Positions 1 through 12,152 of a DNA stretch of 64,000 nt are shown piece by piece. Origin of the DNA: Manihot esculenta (taxonomy: Eukaryota > Streptophyta > Magnoliopsida > Malpighiales > Euphorbiaceae); the NCBI RefSeq assembly GCF_001659605.2, contig NC_035166.2, forward strand, positions 17,935,279 to 17,999,278. Reading direction: 5' to 3'. Both the position numbers and the translations under genes were made by a program. The stretch's first letter is position 1, and each line of letters begins with the position of its first letter. The notes under the pieces were generated by a model. It worked only from the letters and a program-made list of their open reading frames with translations. It did no database searches and was not told where the DNA came from.

Positions 1-87
1 ATTTTTTATTTTTGAAAATAAGGAAAACTTATTTTGCATCCACACAATTGCATGATTGGAGCCCAACACCTAATGTTTACCACTTTG

Positions 88-123
<36 letters not shown>

Positions 124-3100
124 CTGAGAAAGGTAGTGGAGCACAAAGAATTTCACATTTTTCTAGCTTATTTTTGTACACATTTTTTCCTTTAATTTAT
201 TCCAACTTTCATCATTACTTATTAGTGGTTTATATAAATATAATTTTTTCTGCTTTATTATTTTAAGTCATTTTCATTCATTTAAATTCCAATTCTCATT
301 ATGACTTAGTCGTTATACTCATTAGAGTATTTTGTGTCATAATAATTTAAATAGGATATAATCAAATAAATAAATTCAAACATATAACATGAGAATGGAT
401 AATTAACAGAAAATTATCAAAAAATTTAAGTAAATTGTGAATATAATTATCAATGATGCATTGTGATTATAAATAATAATAACAAATTCAATTATCTTAA
501 AAAAAAAGAATTACAAATATTTATTAATCAAAATCACATTCATAAATTGAAAATATCTTTGACATGTCTATCATAGAATCCTAAGATGTAAAATAACAAA
601 AAAATGAGACAAATATTATTCCATTCACCGAATATACACAAAAAAAAAAAAAACTTTTTTCAACCAAAAAAAGAAAAACTTTAATTAATGGGTAAATATT
701 TGATTATAATGTAACACATAATAAAAAAAAATTATATATATATATACACCATAATTATATTTCAATAAAATTATCGTAATTTCAATCTTCACTTACTACA
801 TTATGATATAAATATTTGATTTCATCAACATTTCTATTTAAATATCAATTTATCGATCGTTGAACTTATATTAAAATGATATTTATAATATCATACATTT
901 AATAAAAAATGATAATTTTAGATGTTTTAAAAAAATATTAATATAAAAATTATACCACAAAATATTAATTTAACATAAATTAAATTATAAATTCTAAAAT
1001 AAAAATAAATAAAATTAGAGTATATTTTTTTATACTTTCACTTCTTAATTAATAATTATATTTATGTTAATAATTTTTTTACTCATTAAAAAATTATCAC
1101 TATTTTCTAACGATATAATAACATATGTATTATTTTGACACAAATTAAGTTATAAAATTTAAAATGTAAAATGGGTGAAATTATTAGTTAAACCACAAAT
1201 ATACGCTGATAATTAGAGATTATGGTTAAAAATTATTACCTCAATAGTCAAATAATATCTATATGCAGCAATCTATATTTATTTTATTAAATTAGTTTTT
1301 AACAATATTTAAATAATATTTATTTTTTTAAATAAAAAACTCATCCTACGTACTCTCCTGTGCATTGACAGCTGTCTGATTAAAATATATTCGGAGTCAG
1401 AATCAGATTAAGACAGAAAGCTAGAAAATTTATTCCATAAAGATATGGAGATTTTGTTTGCTAAAAAATGAGAAAGATGGGTTCTGGTCCTCACTTTAAG
1501 CAGCACAACATGGTGCTGATGGGATTAGAATATCAACATTTATCAATCCTAAATAGGGAATTTTTCATTTTTAGCATAATAGTAATAATAATAATTGTCC
1601 TAAAGCTCTTAGGTCTTAACCATGGACAACCACTCTGGTTTTTGTTACACTTAAAAAGGTATTCTAGCAGACATCAAATCATCTTTGCCATTGTATTATA
1701 AGAATATGGTGACAGCTCTCACGCTCTCAATCAGAAATATAAAGGCAGCAATTGCAGTGAATCAAGTTTCCAGCTTTATGATTTGGTTTTTGATATAGTT
1801 CGTCACTCATATTCTGAAGATTGAACTTTTGAATAAAATATTATTGGATGTTAGTCCTGATACTCTCACTCATACTCAACCTGAGTTAAATTATCACTTT
1901 GATTTGGATATTCTTTACTCAAATATATTGAGATGAGTCGTGCCAGTATAGCCCGTTCGGTCCTCGCCGATCAAGTGAAAATTTTTCTTGATATTATCAA
2001 AATGGATCCAATTAAAGAAAAATCGAAGAACATTCATAAAAACATGAGATTTACTGGCCATTAAGCTCTAGGTTTCATGCAAAATAGACAACAAACTCCA
2101 TGTTATTACACTAAATAAACAAAAGTAAATCATTAATCAAAGTACATAATTCTAAATACTCACAGTATTTTCATCTGAATATTTTTAAAATTCAATTATT
2201 GACTTGAGCATATAAAATAGCTACTATTAAACACTAATCCTTTCACTCTTTTTTGTTACGCACATTAAAGTATTTGGTCGACAAGTCTAAACAATTCTTA
2301 AACGCCATCAATTTTAAATATTTTCTTTCTTTTAATAGAGAAAAAATATTATCTTTTTATGTTGTTACCTTTAATTTTTAAAGTTCAATATCTCTGATTT
2401 TTAAGGTTCTATTCCTTAATTACTATAGTCCGGTCTTTCTCTACTCCATAAACAGAGAAGATCACATTTTTCTTTCGTCCATTCGTGGGGTTTCCTTCCC
2501 TCATTGAAAATAAAATATTGACAGTCTCTTATTTTGATTTTGTTGAATACTAGCTAAGCTTATGGTTGAGGGTCTTCAGGGAGCTACGTTTTTTGTTAAG
2601 ATGTATTTTCTGCTCAACGTCTTTCCCTGTGGTGTTTGATATAGTTTGTTTCAACTATCCATTAAAAGGTGTTGGTCTTCTTAGCTTGAAACCTCTTTTC
2701 ATGGATGAAATTGCCTTTGAAAAAGAATAATTTTTTATTTTAGACTCTATTTATGGGCAAAAAATAACTTATATTAGGATAATATTTATGCACAAAATAT
2801 TTTGTGAAAACTTTCTAATGATAACTTATTTTTTATTGTTTAATTTTAACTTAAAAAGTAAAATATATTAACAAATTTATATATAGATCTTAATAAAATT
2901 CTTAAAGTATAAAAAGTATTTTTTTTTATTTTCTTTTAGAAAAAGTGTTATTTTTCTTGAAATGACTTAATTTTTCTTTTTATTAAAAAATATTTTTCAT
3001 TAACTAAATTTTATGTGTAGCATTAAAAAATTAAAATATATTTTTTGTAAGAGGCTTAATAAACTTCAAAAAATTTTAATAATATTTGGATCGTGTTTAA

Positions 3101-3606
3101 AACTTTGAAATATCAAAGTTAATCCACATAACGAGTTCGTAAAAAAAATAAATAAAATGTGTTTCATATTTATGTGTCTAGAAATATCTTTAATAAAATC
3201 AAATATAATACACCATTGAATTAATAACTTAATAGTAAAGTGTTTATCCTGTCTTCCACTTAAAGAAATTTCTGATAAACCAATTCACCGTGTCAAATAT
3301 GCATAGCGATGCCTGTGTTTGACAAATAACACACTAACAAACATGTTCATATGTATAAAGAATTCACAGTCTGAACAGGTATAAAGAACCGAAAAGAGCG
3401 GACTCCAGTAAAGGTTCAGCAGGTCAAGGCCGAGCATAATTTGATATGGTCTGGAAATAAATATAAATTTTGATTGACCTCTTTAATGTCCGGAATGATC
3501 AGGTCGACCACTTCAAAACTCGCACCATAAACAAGACAATTAAATACTGGGACAACCGACCTTAATGATTGGAAAAAATACACTTTTATATAAGTTGAAT
3601 GAGTCG
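1..3606. other. AT-rich host intergenic DNA, no gene recognised
   Basis: This stretch is very AT-rich, with many short A or T runs and a small (TA)n tract near 735-748. All reading frames are short, with no recognisable domain. The last 250 bases are less AT-rich and contain GGTCGAC/GACCG-like words and a TATATAAG box near 3590. Together with 37821-38334 they may be part of an old LTR, but I could not define its ends. The stretch ends with AGTCG, the left copy of the Tek-A target duplication. Confidence 0.6.
89..123. repeat. Poly-T tract (35 T)
   Basis: This is an uninterrupted run of 35 T. It could be the poly-A tail of a minus-strand retroposon, but I see no element body beside it. The exact length is prone to sequencing error. 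Confidence 0.85.
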
Positions 3607-5085
3607 TGTAACAACCCGAAAACTGGACCGCTATCGGCGCTAGGATTCAAATCTACTTAAGGTCGCCGGAACCCGTAGCAAGCCTACTATGCATCCTGTG
3701 TACCTAATAAAATCCCATACATGATCATACATTTTCATAAAAATTTAAACTTTTCATCTACCAAGCTTGACCTGTGCATGCATCATAACTGTATACATAA
3801 AAACTCCATACCAGAGCCCTCATCAAATGCTCTAGTAGGGTCAACATCTCATACATCAAGCTTGGTTCATCATATCTCATCATTAAAATCTTTTACATAA
3901 AGATCATGTACAACAGGGATTAACAAAACATAAACTAGAGTAAAGCACAAATCTAATCCATTACATATTACATGTCCACTACCATTCTATTACATAAACA
4001 TATACCCTCTACCTTGTCGACTTCCTATACTATCTCTGATTCTGCAAACCTGGGGGTTAGGGGAAAGGGGTAAGCTACAAGAGCCTAATGAGCAGAACCA
4101 TAAAAACAGTTTAATAAACATATGCTTTCATGAAATGCACTACAATACAAACAATTCACATCAAGGATGGACTTGTCACCAGTAACCCTCTACATAATCC
4201 AATGTGCCTGGCCCAAAACGGGAACTCCTCAGGACTTTCGCTTAACATAACATAACATATCCAACCATGCCAGGGGCGTAGAATGAGTCTCGACCTGGAC
4301 TTTTTCTTACATCGTGCCAGGGGCGTAGAATGAATGGGCCTCGACCTGGACTTCCATATCATATCATATCATAACATATCAAGGGCTAGTGGGTCATCCA
4401 ATATCCATCCACATCAACAGCAAATTATGCAATGCATCATATTCGTGAATTCTAATGCAACAACCTAATACATAAACATGGTATCCGTGATGCATGAACA
4501 TGCTTAAAGTTTGATTGCTTTAAAAATAAGAGAGTTCTGTTCTACTCACCTCTGGCTGATGCTTAACTGACTCTAAAGCAGCTAACTCACTGCTGGTCTC
4601 TTCGGTCTCTCAGGTCCGATCCTACACAGGTGGACTCAAATGAGGGACCAAACATACTCTATAAGGACTCTAAACATCTCCCCAAAAACTCCCTTAAACA
4701 TCTCCCCAAAAACTCCCTAAAACATCATAAAACATGTGCACAAAACAAGCAAAGGAAGTCTGGGCAGGGGACTTTTGGCGGCAGGTTCGGTGGCTGAAGG
4801 TCCCTACAGATCTGAAAGTCAGGCAGTTTCGGAGGCAAGGTTCGGCGGCCGAAAGCCTTCACAGACCCGAAAGTCACTAACCTTCGGGGGCAGGTTCGGC
4901 GGCTGAAACTCCCTTCCAGAGCCAAAAGTCCATTCTTTCGGGGGCGAGTTTAGGCGGCCAAAGCTGCCTCTTCTAGTAGGTTCGACGGCTGAACCTTGCT
5001 TCGGCGGCCGAACCTGGGTCTTTCTGAGTGATAGAACCCGATTCTGCCATCATGCCCAAGCCACCAAAACTCTCCAAACTCACCT
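3607..5085 (-). repeat. Tek-A 3' LTR, outer part (split by Tek-B)
   Basis: It aligns by eye with the outer two thirds of the other Tek-A LTR (35672 onward), up to the words CCAAACTCACC where Tek-B begins. The last five bases, CACCT, are the left target duplication of Tek-B; the right copy is CACCC. It contains two copies of a minisatellite around CCAGGGGCGTAGAATG (near 4260-4350) and several TTCGGCGGCCGAA-type palindromes (4780-5010). Confidence 0.93.
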
Positions 5086-7274
5086 TGTAATACCCGGCTA
5101 GACTCCGGTATCGGAATTCCTACCGTCCGGTGGAATCTCGATTGTCGGAAACCTCTAGAAGGGTAAAATCATGTTTTCATAAAATGTTTTAATGTATTTT
5201 ATGGTTTTAAGTAAGAAAGAAATTGGGTTTTAAATGAAAAAGACCATGAAGGCATTTCCAGGTTCGGCCGCCGAATGTGGGATAGTTTAGGGGGGCACGT
5301 TAGGCTTCCGAATGTGGCTCATGTTCGGCCGCCGAACATGCATGCGTTTTGGAGTCGCCTTCGGCTTCCGAAGGTGGCCTGGCTAGCCACCTATAAAAGG
5401 ACCCATGGCCGAAAATGGGCGAGCTTTCTCCCCTATTTTCGGCTAACGGTGAGTCCATGCCCTCCCGTGGTTGATTTTGATGATTTTTCCTCAAATCTTT
5501 CAAGTGTTAACAAGCGTTTACTTGATTTTTGAAGATTTGTGAGATTAGAACAAGTTTTTGGAGTTTGGAGGCCCAAGGAGCTAGATTTCTCCCACCTCCG
5601 AGTTGGATCGCCTCTCCTCTCGATCTTCAAGAGGTAAGAGTAGATCCTCACCTCTTTTCATGTTTTGACTAAGTTTCTTGAAGGTTCATGGGGTAGAAAT
5701 GCATGATTAGGTTAGTTGTTTAGAGTTAAGACTTATGTGCTTTTATGGTTAATGTATGTTGTATAAGTATGTTTGATGTGTTTGTGTTGGGGTTTAGGTT
5801 AGTTTGAGACCCCTATAAGCTTATGTATGTGTGTATGCATGTTTAGGAAGTGTTGGATTTCAGTTGAAATGTTTGGGAGGCAAATGTGCATAGGATGGCT
5901 GATTTCTGCCACTTTGGAAGAACTCAGGTTCGGCAGTCGAACCTGCCTGTGGAGGCAAACTTTTGGTTGCCGAACCCTGCCCCCGAAAGTGGACTTTCGG
6001 CTCTGGAAAGGAGTTTCGGTCGCCGAACATGCACGAGTTTCAGATCTGGAAGGAACCTTCGGCCGCCGAAAGTGCCGCCGAAGGTGCATGACTTTCGACT
6101 CTGGAGGTACTTTCGGTCACCGAACCTACCGCCGAAAGTGCCCTGTTCAGCCTTCCTTTGCATGATTTTCTATGCATGTTTGTGATGTTTTAGGGGATTT
6201 TTAGGGAGTAGTTTAGAGTCATGTTAGTATATGTTTGGTCCCTCATTTGCGTCCACCTGTGTAGGTTCGGACCCGAGGAACTGAGGACCCCAGCAGTGAG
6301 ATAGCTGCTTCAGTGTCTTGTCAGAGCTAGCCTGAGGTGAGTAGAATGGACCTTTATTTCCAAAGCAAATAAATAAAATTGAGCATGTTCATGCATCACG
6401 AATGGCATATGATATATTAGGTTGTTTGCATTAGAATTCACGAATATGTTGCATTGCATAATATGATGATGATGATGTGGATGAATGTCGGATGATCCTT
6501 TAGCCCTCACTATGATGAGATATGATATGATGTGATATGGAAGTCCAGGTGTGGCCTGCACTACGCCCCTGGCACAATGTAAGAGAAAGTTCGGGTGTGG
6601 CCTGCACTACGCCCCTGGCATGATTGGATTATTTAGAGGGCTATAGGTGACAAGTTCATCCTTGATGTGATTTGTTTGTGATGTGATGCATTTCATAAAA
6701 GCATGAATGTTAAATTTAATGTTTTACTATTCTGCTCACTGGGCTCTAGTAGCTCACCCCATTCCCTTAATCCCCCAGGTTTGCAGGTACGAGGCAGTCC
6801 GGAAAGTCAGCTAGAGTAGGAAGTTTTATGTATGTAATAGCTAGTAAGTGGACATGAGAAAGAATATGATGTAATGAATAGTATTGAACAATCATGTAAT
6901 GTAATGATGTTTATTGAGGTTTAGAGTTGTGCTTGACCCCTAGCATGTATGGTTAATCCCTTTGCGTATACATGATCTATGTAATGTGTTAATGATGTTT
7001 ATGTAAACCAAGCTTAATGTATAATATGTTACCCCATTGGAGCATTTGATGAGGGCTCCAGTGTGGGGTTTAATGTTTATGATTATGAGTTGCGCATGCA
7101 CAGGTTAAGCTTGGTGAATGAAAGAAAGAAAGTTTAAAGTTTTTTTGTGAATGTTGATCATGTATGGGATTAAACAGGTATACAGGATGTATGTTAGGCT
7201 TGCTACGGGTCCCGACGGCCTTAAGCCGATCTGGATCCTAGCGTCGGTAGCGGTCCGATTTTCGGGTCGTTACA
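5086..7274 (+). repeat. Tek-B 5' LTR
   Basis: This LTR is 2,189 bp, TGTAA...TTACA, and lies directly against the Tek-A sequence. It is about 116 bp shorter than its partner at 24759. By eye it has lost palindrome units near 5266-5275, 5935-5945 and 6020-6030, and it has two rather than three minisatellite units near 6541-6620. It contains a TATA box and an upstream and a downstream cluster of TTCGGCCGCCGAA-like palindromes. The last 75 bp (GCTTGCTACGGGTCC... to TTACA) are the block most conserved across all LTRs here. Confidence 0.95.
5391..5400 (+). promoter_or_regulatory. TATA box of Tek-B 5' LTR
   Basis: CTATAAAAGG lies about 305 bp into the LTR, just after the first palindrome cluster. 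The same box sits at the same place in every LTR of the family, so it probably marks the U3/R promoter. I cannot place the transcription start exactly. Confidence 0.75.
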
Positions 7275-7277
7275 GAT

Positions 7278-7289
7278 TGGTATCAGAGC
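7278..7289 (+). promoter_or_regulatory. Tek-B primer binding site (initiator tRNA-Met)
   Basis: TGGTATCAGAGC matches the complement of the plant initiator tRNA-Met 3' end and starts three bases after the LTR. It would prime minus-strand DNA synthesis. Confidence 0.9.
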
Positions 7290-7577
7290 CCTAGGTTCAT
7301 ATGGTCGGACCTATAGTGTGTTGGGCTTATAGAGGTTATAGATGGGCAAGCACAATAGGAAAACCATGTCCACTAGGATAGGATGTAGAGTCCTGTCTTG
7401 AATGATGATGTGAAATGCCATGATTTTATGCATGTGCATTGATGATATGCTATGTATGTGATGTATGTGATGCGGGTTCATGTGTGTGATGTATGTGATG
7501 CGGGTTCATATGTTTCGACATGAACCATTTGATGCTAATGTTTTACATGATGTGTACTGTTTTTTCAGTAAAGCAAG

Positions 7578-9507
7578 ATGAGAGGAACTCGTCGATCTGC
7601 ATGATTGACTGGAGTCCCACCAGGAAGTGAGGGCATGGATGCCCGTCCTCCTGCATTGCCAAGGACAATGTCCTGTAGGTCTAGCAGGGAGAGAATATCA
7701 AGGGACCCTAGAAGGTCTTTTGATGTGAGTAGAAGGGGAACAGTTCAAGGTGGAATGTCAGAAGATGTGGGGGATGATATGGATGTGGATCAGAGGTGGG
7801 ATGGCAGTCTTGGTGTGAGCATGTCTGAAGAGGGCATGGGAGAGTCTCAAGGAGGCACTCAGGCCTCGAGGTTTGTTCAGCCACCCCAGTCCCTTTTCGC
7901 AGAACCCCGGGTATTCGATGGGAGGTACATCGGATTACCCCAGTTTTAACCCTTATCCTCCTCACATGCTATACCCACCTTTCTACCCACCATACCCACA
8001 GTACCCTATGTACCCACCCCCATCCTTCTACCCAGGAACAGCAAACCCTAACCCAGGGGATGTTGCACCTCCTCCACCACCAGCAGAACCTATAGTCCCA
8101 GAAACCCAAATACCTAAGCCTAGCTCATCTGGAGGGAGCAAGGTCAAGATGACCGACTACTTGAAGTTGGATGCTCCTAAGTATGAAACAGGTGATGACC
8201 CATTTGAGTACCTCAGGACGGTCAAGATGATTACAGATGAGTTAGGGGCTGATGATAGTAGAGCCATTCAGATGGCTGGGTTCACACTGAAGTGTAAGAA
8301 GGCCCGAGAGTGGTTTAAAAATTATGTGAACCCGAGGGTGGATAGTCTATCATGGGAGGAGTTTGCTAATGAGTTTGCTGGATGGGCTTTCCTTGATAGC
8401 TCAAGGGAGCTGAAAATGATCGAGTTCGAGCAGTTGAGGTAGACGGAGGAAATGAGTGTAAATGAGTACACAGATAGGTTCTTGGAGTTGTTGCCGTTTG
8501 CAGGGCAAAATCTGGATTCTGACCAGAAGAAGGCAAGGAGGTATATCATGAGACTTCATTCCAGGTATTCCTCCTTGATTCAGTCAGCAGAAAGGGAGAG
8601 CTTCCATGCCATAGTGGATATGGCCCGTAGAATGGAGGCTAGTGCAATAATCGAAGGAAAAATTAAACAGTCAGTGGCTCAGTCTTCGAGTTCTAAGACC
8701 CCCGGCGGGGGAAGGTTAGACTCCTCTTATCTGAATGCAGCAGCTTCAAGTGAAAAGAAAAAGTGGGACAGAGGCCTCAGGAAGTCCAAGAAGAACAAGT
8801 TCTGGAACAAGATCAAGTCAGGTCTGGGTTTAGAAAGTGGCTCGAGCTCAGGTGCAGATAATGCAGTATGTATGAAGTGTGGGAAGCCACACAAGGGAGT
8901 ATGTCGGTTTGGGACGACAGCCTGCTTCAGATGTGGGCAGGAGGGACACATGGCACGGGAGTGTCCTAGAGCAGCTTATATGGCACAGTCCCAGCAGACA
9001 ACTTCTGGTAGTGTGGCTCAGCCAGTAGCTCCAGCCACGACGCAGGCCAGTGGCAGAGGCAGAGGGAGAGGGGCAGCCTCTTCTTCAGCGGGTTTCAGGG
9101 GTGAAGGTCCATCAGCTCCAGCACGGATCTTCACCATGACACAGCAGGAGGCAAATGCATCAAACACCGTGGTGTCAAGTAATCTCATCATTGGGTGTTT
9201 AGATGTTTATGTCTTAATGGACCCTGGTGCATCTCATTCTTTTATTGCTCCGAGAGTCGTCGAGAGGTTGGGTTTGATGGTCTCTGGGTTAGAGTGTCCC
9301 CTATGGGTCAGTGGACCCAAGTGTGACCCGTCAGTGGTAGAGTCAGTCTGCCAGTGTAGTCCAGTTTTTGTTGAGGGGAGATGCCTTTTAGCCGATCTTG
9401 TGGTTCTAGATTTGACAGATTTTCACGTCATTCTAGGGATAGATTAGCTATCTACCCATGCTGCTACCTTGGACTGCAGAGACAAGGCAGTCAAGTTCAG
9501 AGGTCAG
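7578..9507 (+). pseudogene. Tek-B gag and N-terminal protease, broken
   Basis: This piece encoded the structural protein and the start of the aspartic protease. The start is the ATG of the conserved MRGTRRSA. A CGA to TGA change stops it at 7602. A net 5-base length change near 7880-7905 shifts the frame, TAG replaces a Gln codon at 8440, and TAG replaces the Trp of GMDW at 9445. Visible parts are an acidic, Arg-rich N-terminus, a Pro/Tyr-rich stretch with PPFY (7975-7986), the capsid-type gag domain (about 8150-8640), zinc knuckles [12 protein letters not shown] and [15 protein letters not shown], a Gly/Arg-rich GRGRGRG linker, and the protease motif MDPGASHSF. It is cut off by Tek-C inside the protease-RT linker. 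Confidence 0.9.
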
Positions 9508-11777
9508 TGTAATACCCGGCTAGACTCCGGTATCGGAATTCCTACCGTCCGGTGAAATCTCGGATATCGGGAACCTCTAGAAGGGTAAAATCATGTTTTA
9601 TAAAATGTTTTAATGTATTTTATGGTTTTAAGTAGAAAGGAGTTGACGTTTTGAATGAAAAAGACCAAGGAGGCATTTCCAGGTTCGGTCGTCGAACCTC
9701 AAGTTCGGCCGCCGAACATTGGATGGTTTAGGGGGGCAAGTTAGGCTTCCGAAAGAGGCAAAGGTTCGGCCGCCGAACCTCATGTTCGGCCGCCGAACTT
9801 GCATGAGTTTTGGAGGCACTTTAGGCTGCCGAAAGGTGGTCTGGCAGCCCCTATAAAAGGGCTCCATGGCCGAAACGGGCGAGCTTTCTCCCCATTTTCG
9901 GCGAACGGTGAGTCCATGCTCTCCCATGGTCGTTTTTGATGTTTTTCCTCCAATCTTTCAAGTTTTAACAAGTATTTGCTTGGTTTTTGAAGATTTGTAA
10001 GTTTTGAGCAAGTTGTGGAACTTGAAGACCCAAGGAGCGAGATCTCCCTCATCTCCGCGTTGGATCGTCCTTCCTCTCGTTCTTCAAGAGGTAAGAGTAG
10101 ATCCTTAGCCCCTTTTATGTTTTTAACAAGTTTTATAAAGATTTATGGGGTAGAAATGCATGTTTAGGTTATTTTTGAGTTTATGGGTTATGTTGATGTT
10201 TTGGACAATGTGAGTTGTTTATGTATGTTTGTTGTGTTGTAGTTGGGGTTTAGGATAGCTTGAAGCCCTAGGAGCTTATGTATGTGTGTATGCATGCTTT
10301 GGAAGTGGTTTGGTTAAGTTGTGTAGTTTGGGAGGCATTTGTGCATGTGAAGGGCTGGGTTCTGCCACTTCGGGAGGACCCAGGTTCGGCAGCCGAAGGC
10401 CCTTTCGGCCGCCGAACCTGCCTGTGGTAGCATGTATCGGCTGCCGAACCCTGCCCTCGAAAGAGGACTTTCGGCTCTGGAAGGGAGTTTCGGCCGTCGA
10501 AGGTGCCGCCGAACATGCATGAGTTTCGTCTCTGGAGGGAACCTTCCGCCGCCGAAGGTGCCGCCGAAGGTGAATGACTTTCGGCTCTGGAGGGCCTTTC
10601 GGCCGCCGAACCTGCCGCCGAAAGTGCCCTGTCCAGCCTTCCTTTGCATGTTTTCTATGATTGTTTTAAGGTGTTTAAGGGGGTTTTTGGGGAGTATTTC
10701 AGAGTCATGTTCATGTATGTTTGGTCCCTCATTTGAGTCCACCTGTGTAGGTTTGGACCCGAGGAACCGAGGACCCCAGCAGTGAGTTAGCTGCTTCCGA
10801 GTCTTTTCAGAGGTAGCCTGAGGTGAGTAGAATAACTCTTTATGTTTCAAAGTAAATAAATCAGTTTTAGAGCATGTTCATGCATCACAAACGCCATGAG
10901 ATATATTAGGTTGTTTGCATTAGAATTCACGAATATGTTGCATTGCATAATATGATGATGATGATGTGGATGGGTGTTGGATGATCCTTTAGTCCTCGTA
11001 TGATATGATGTGATATGATATGATATGGTATGGTATGGAAGTCCAAGTCGAGGCCCATTCTACGCCCCTGGCATTATAGGAATGTTATGTTATGTATGTT
11101 ATGTTAAGAGAAAGACCAGGTCGAGGCCCATTCTACGCCCCTGGCACTATTGGATATGTAGAGGACTATTGGTGACAATACCATCCTTGATGTGATTTGT
11201 CTGTGATGTGATGCATTCCATTATAGCATATGTTTTAAATGTTTTATTATTCTGCTCACTGGGCTCTAGTAGCTCACCCCATTTCCCTAATCCCCCAGGT
11301 GTGCAGGTACGGGATAGACCAGGAGGTCAGCTAGAGTAAAGTCATGGTTATGTAATAGCTAGTGGTGGACATGATAAATATTGAAATGTAACGAATAGTA
11401 TTAAACAGTTATGTAATGTAATGATGAGTATTGAGGTTTAGAATGGTGCTTGACTCTATATGTATGGTATCCCCTTTGATACATGATCTATAAAATGTTT
11501 ATATGATGTTTATGTTTAACCAAGCTTAATGTGTGTTATGATATCCCATTGGAGCATTTGATGAGGGCTCCAGTGTGCGGTTTATGTTTATGGTTATGTG
11601 TATGCACAGGTTAAGCTTGGTAAAGGAAGGAAAAAGTTTACAGTTTCATGTATATGTCGATCATGTATGGGATTTATCAGGTATACAGGTTGTATGTTAG
11701 GCTTGATACGGGTCCTAGAGGCCTTAAGCCAATCTGGATCCTAGTGTCGGTAGCGGTCCGATTTTCGGGTCGTTACA
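9508..11777 (+). mobile_element. Tek-C: solo LTR inside Tek-B
   Basis: A single 2,270-bp LTR flanked by perfect GTCAG duplications (9503-9507 and 11778-11782). Tek-B coding sequence resumes in register after it (VVRF...GQ / DGSEVVF). There is no primer site or internal region, so this is what remains after recombination between the two LTRs of a full element. It has a TATA box at 9851-9860, palindrome clusters at about 9685-9835 and 10385-10620, and two minisatellite units at 11040-11150. Confidence 0.95.
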
Positions 11778-12152
11778 GTCAGGATGGGTCAGAGGTTGTC
11801 TTCAGAGGAGACCGGAGGGATACACCTAGAGGTTTGATATCAGCCCTGCAGGCTCATAGGTTGCTCAGGAGGGGTTGTCAGGGTTTTCTAGCTCATGTGA
11901 GAGAGCTAGATAGTCATGTTAGAGAGCCCGCCTCAGTGCCCGTGGTCAGAGAGTTCATAGATGTTTTTCCAAACGAGCTGCCAGGTTTACCACCTGCTAG
12001 GGAGATAGAGTTCGAAATTGAATTGATGCCTGGAACCAGACCGATCTCTATCCCTCCCTACAGGATGACACCAACAGAATTGAAGGAGCTTAAGGAGCAG
12101 TTGCAAGAGCTGGTAGATAAGGGCTTCATCCGACCGAGTACCTCACCTTGGG
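11778..12152 (+). pseudogene. Tek-B protease-to-RT linker fragment
   Basis: This is the middle piece of the Tek-B pol, between Tek-C and Tek-D. It is one open frame that reads [12 protein letters not shown], then PVVREFIDVFPNELPGLPP, then the RT entry motif [10 protein letters not shown], and ends exactly where Tek-D starts. The last five bases, TTGGG, are the left target duplication of Tek-D. The frame is open leftward into the Tek-C LTR, but that extension is not gene sequence. Confidence 0.93.

Noticed and set aside
1468..1701. 77-codon open frame in the AT-rich left flank
   Set aside because: It is isolated, has a hydrophobic low-complexity stretch from ATA repeats and no recognisable domain, and is about the length expected by chance.
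11648..11777. Apparent N-terminal start of the Tek-B linker frame inside the Tek-C LTR
   Set aside because: The Tek-C junction is fixed by GTCAG duplications, so codons left of 11778 are LTR sequence and not protein.
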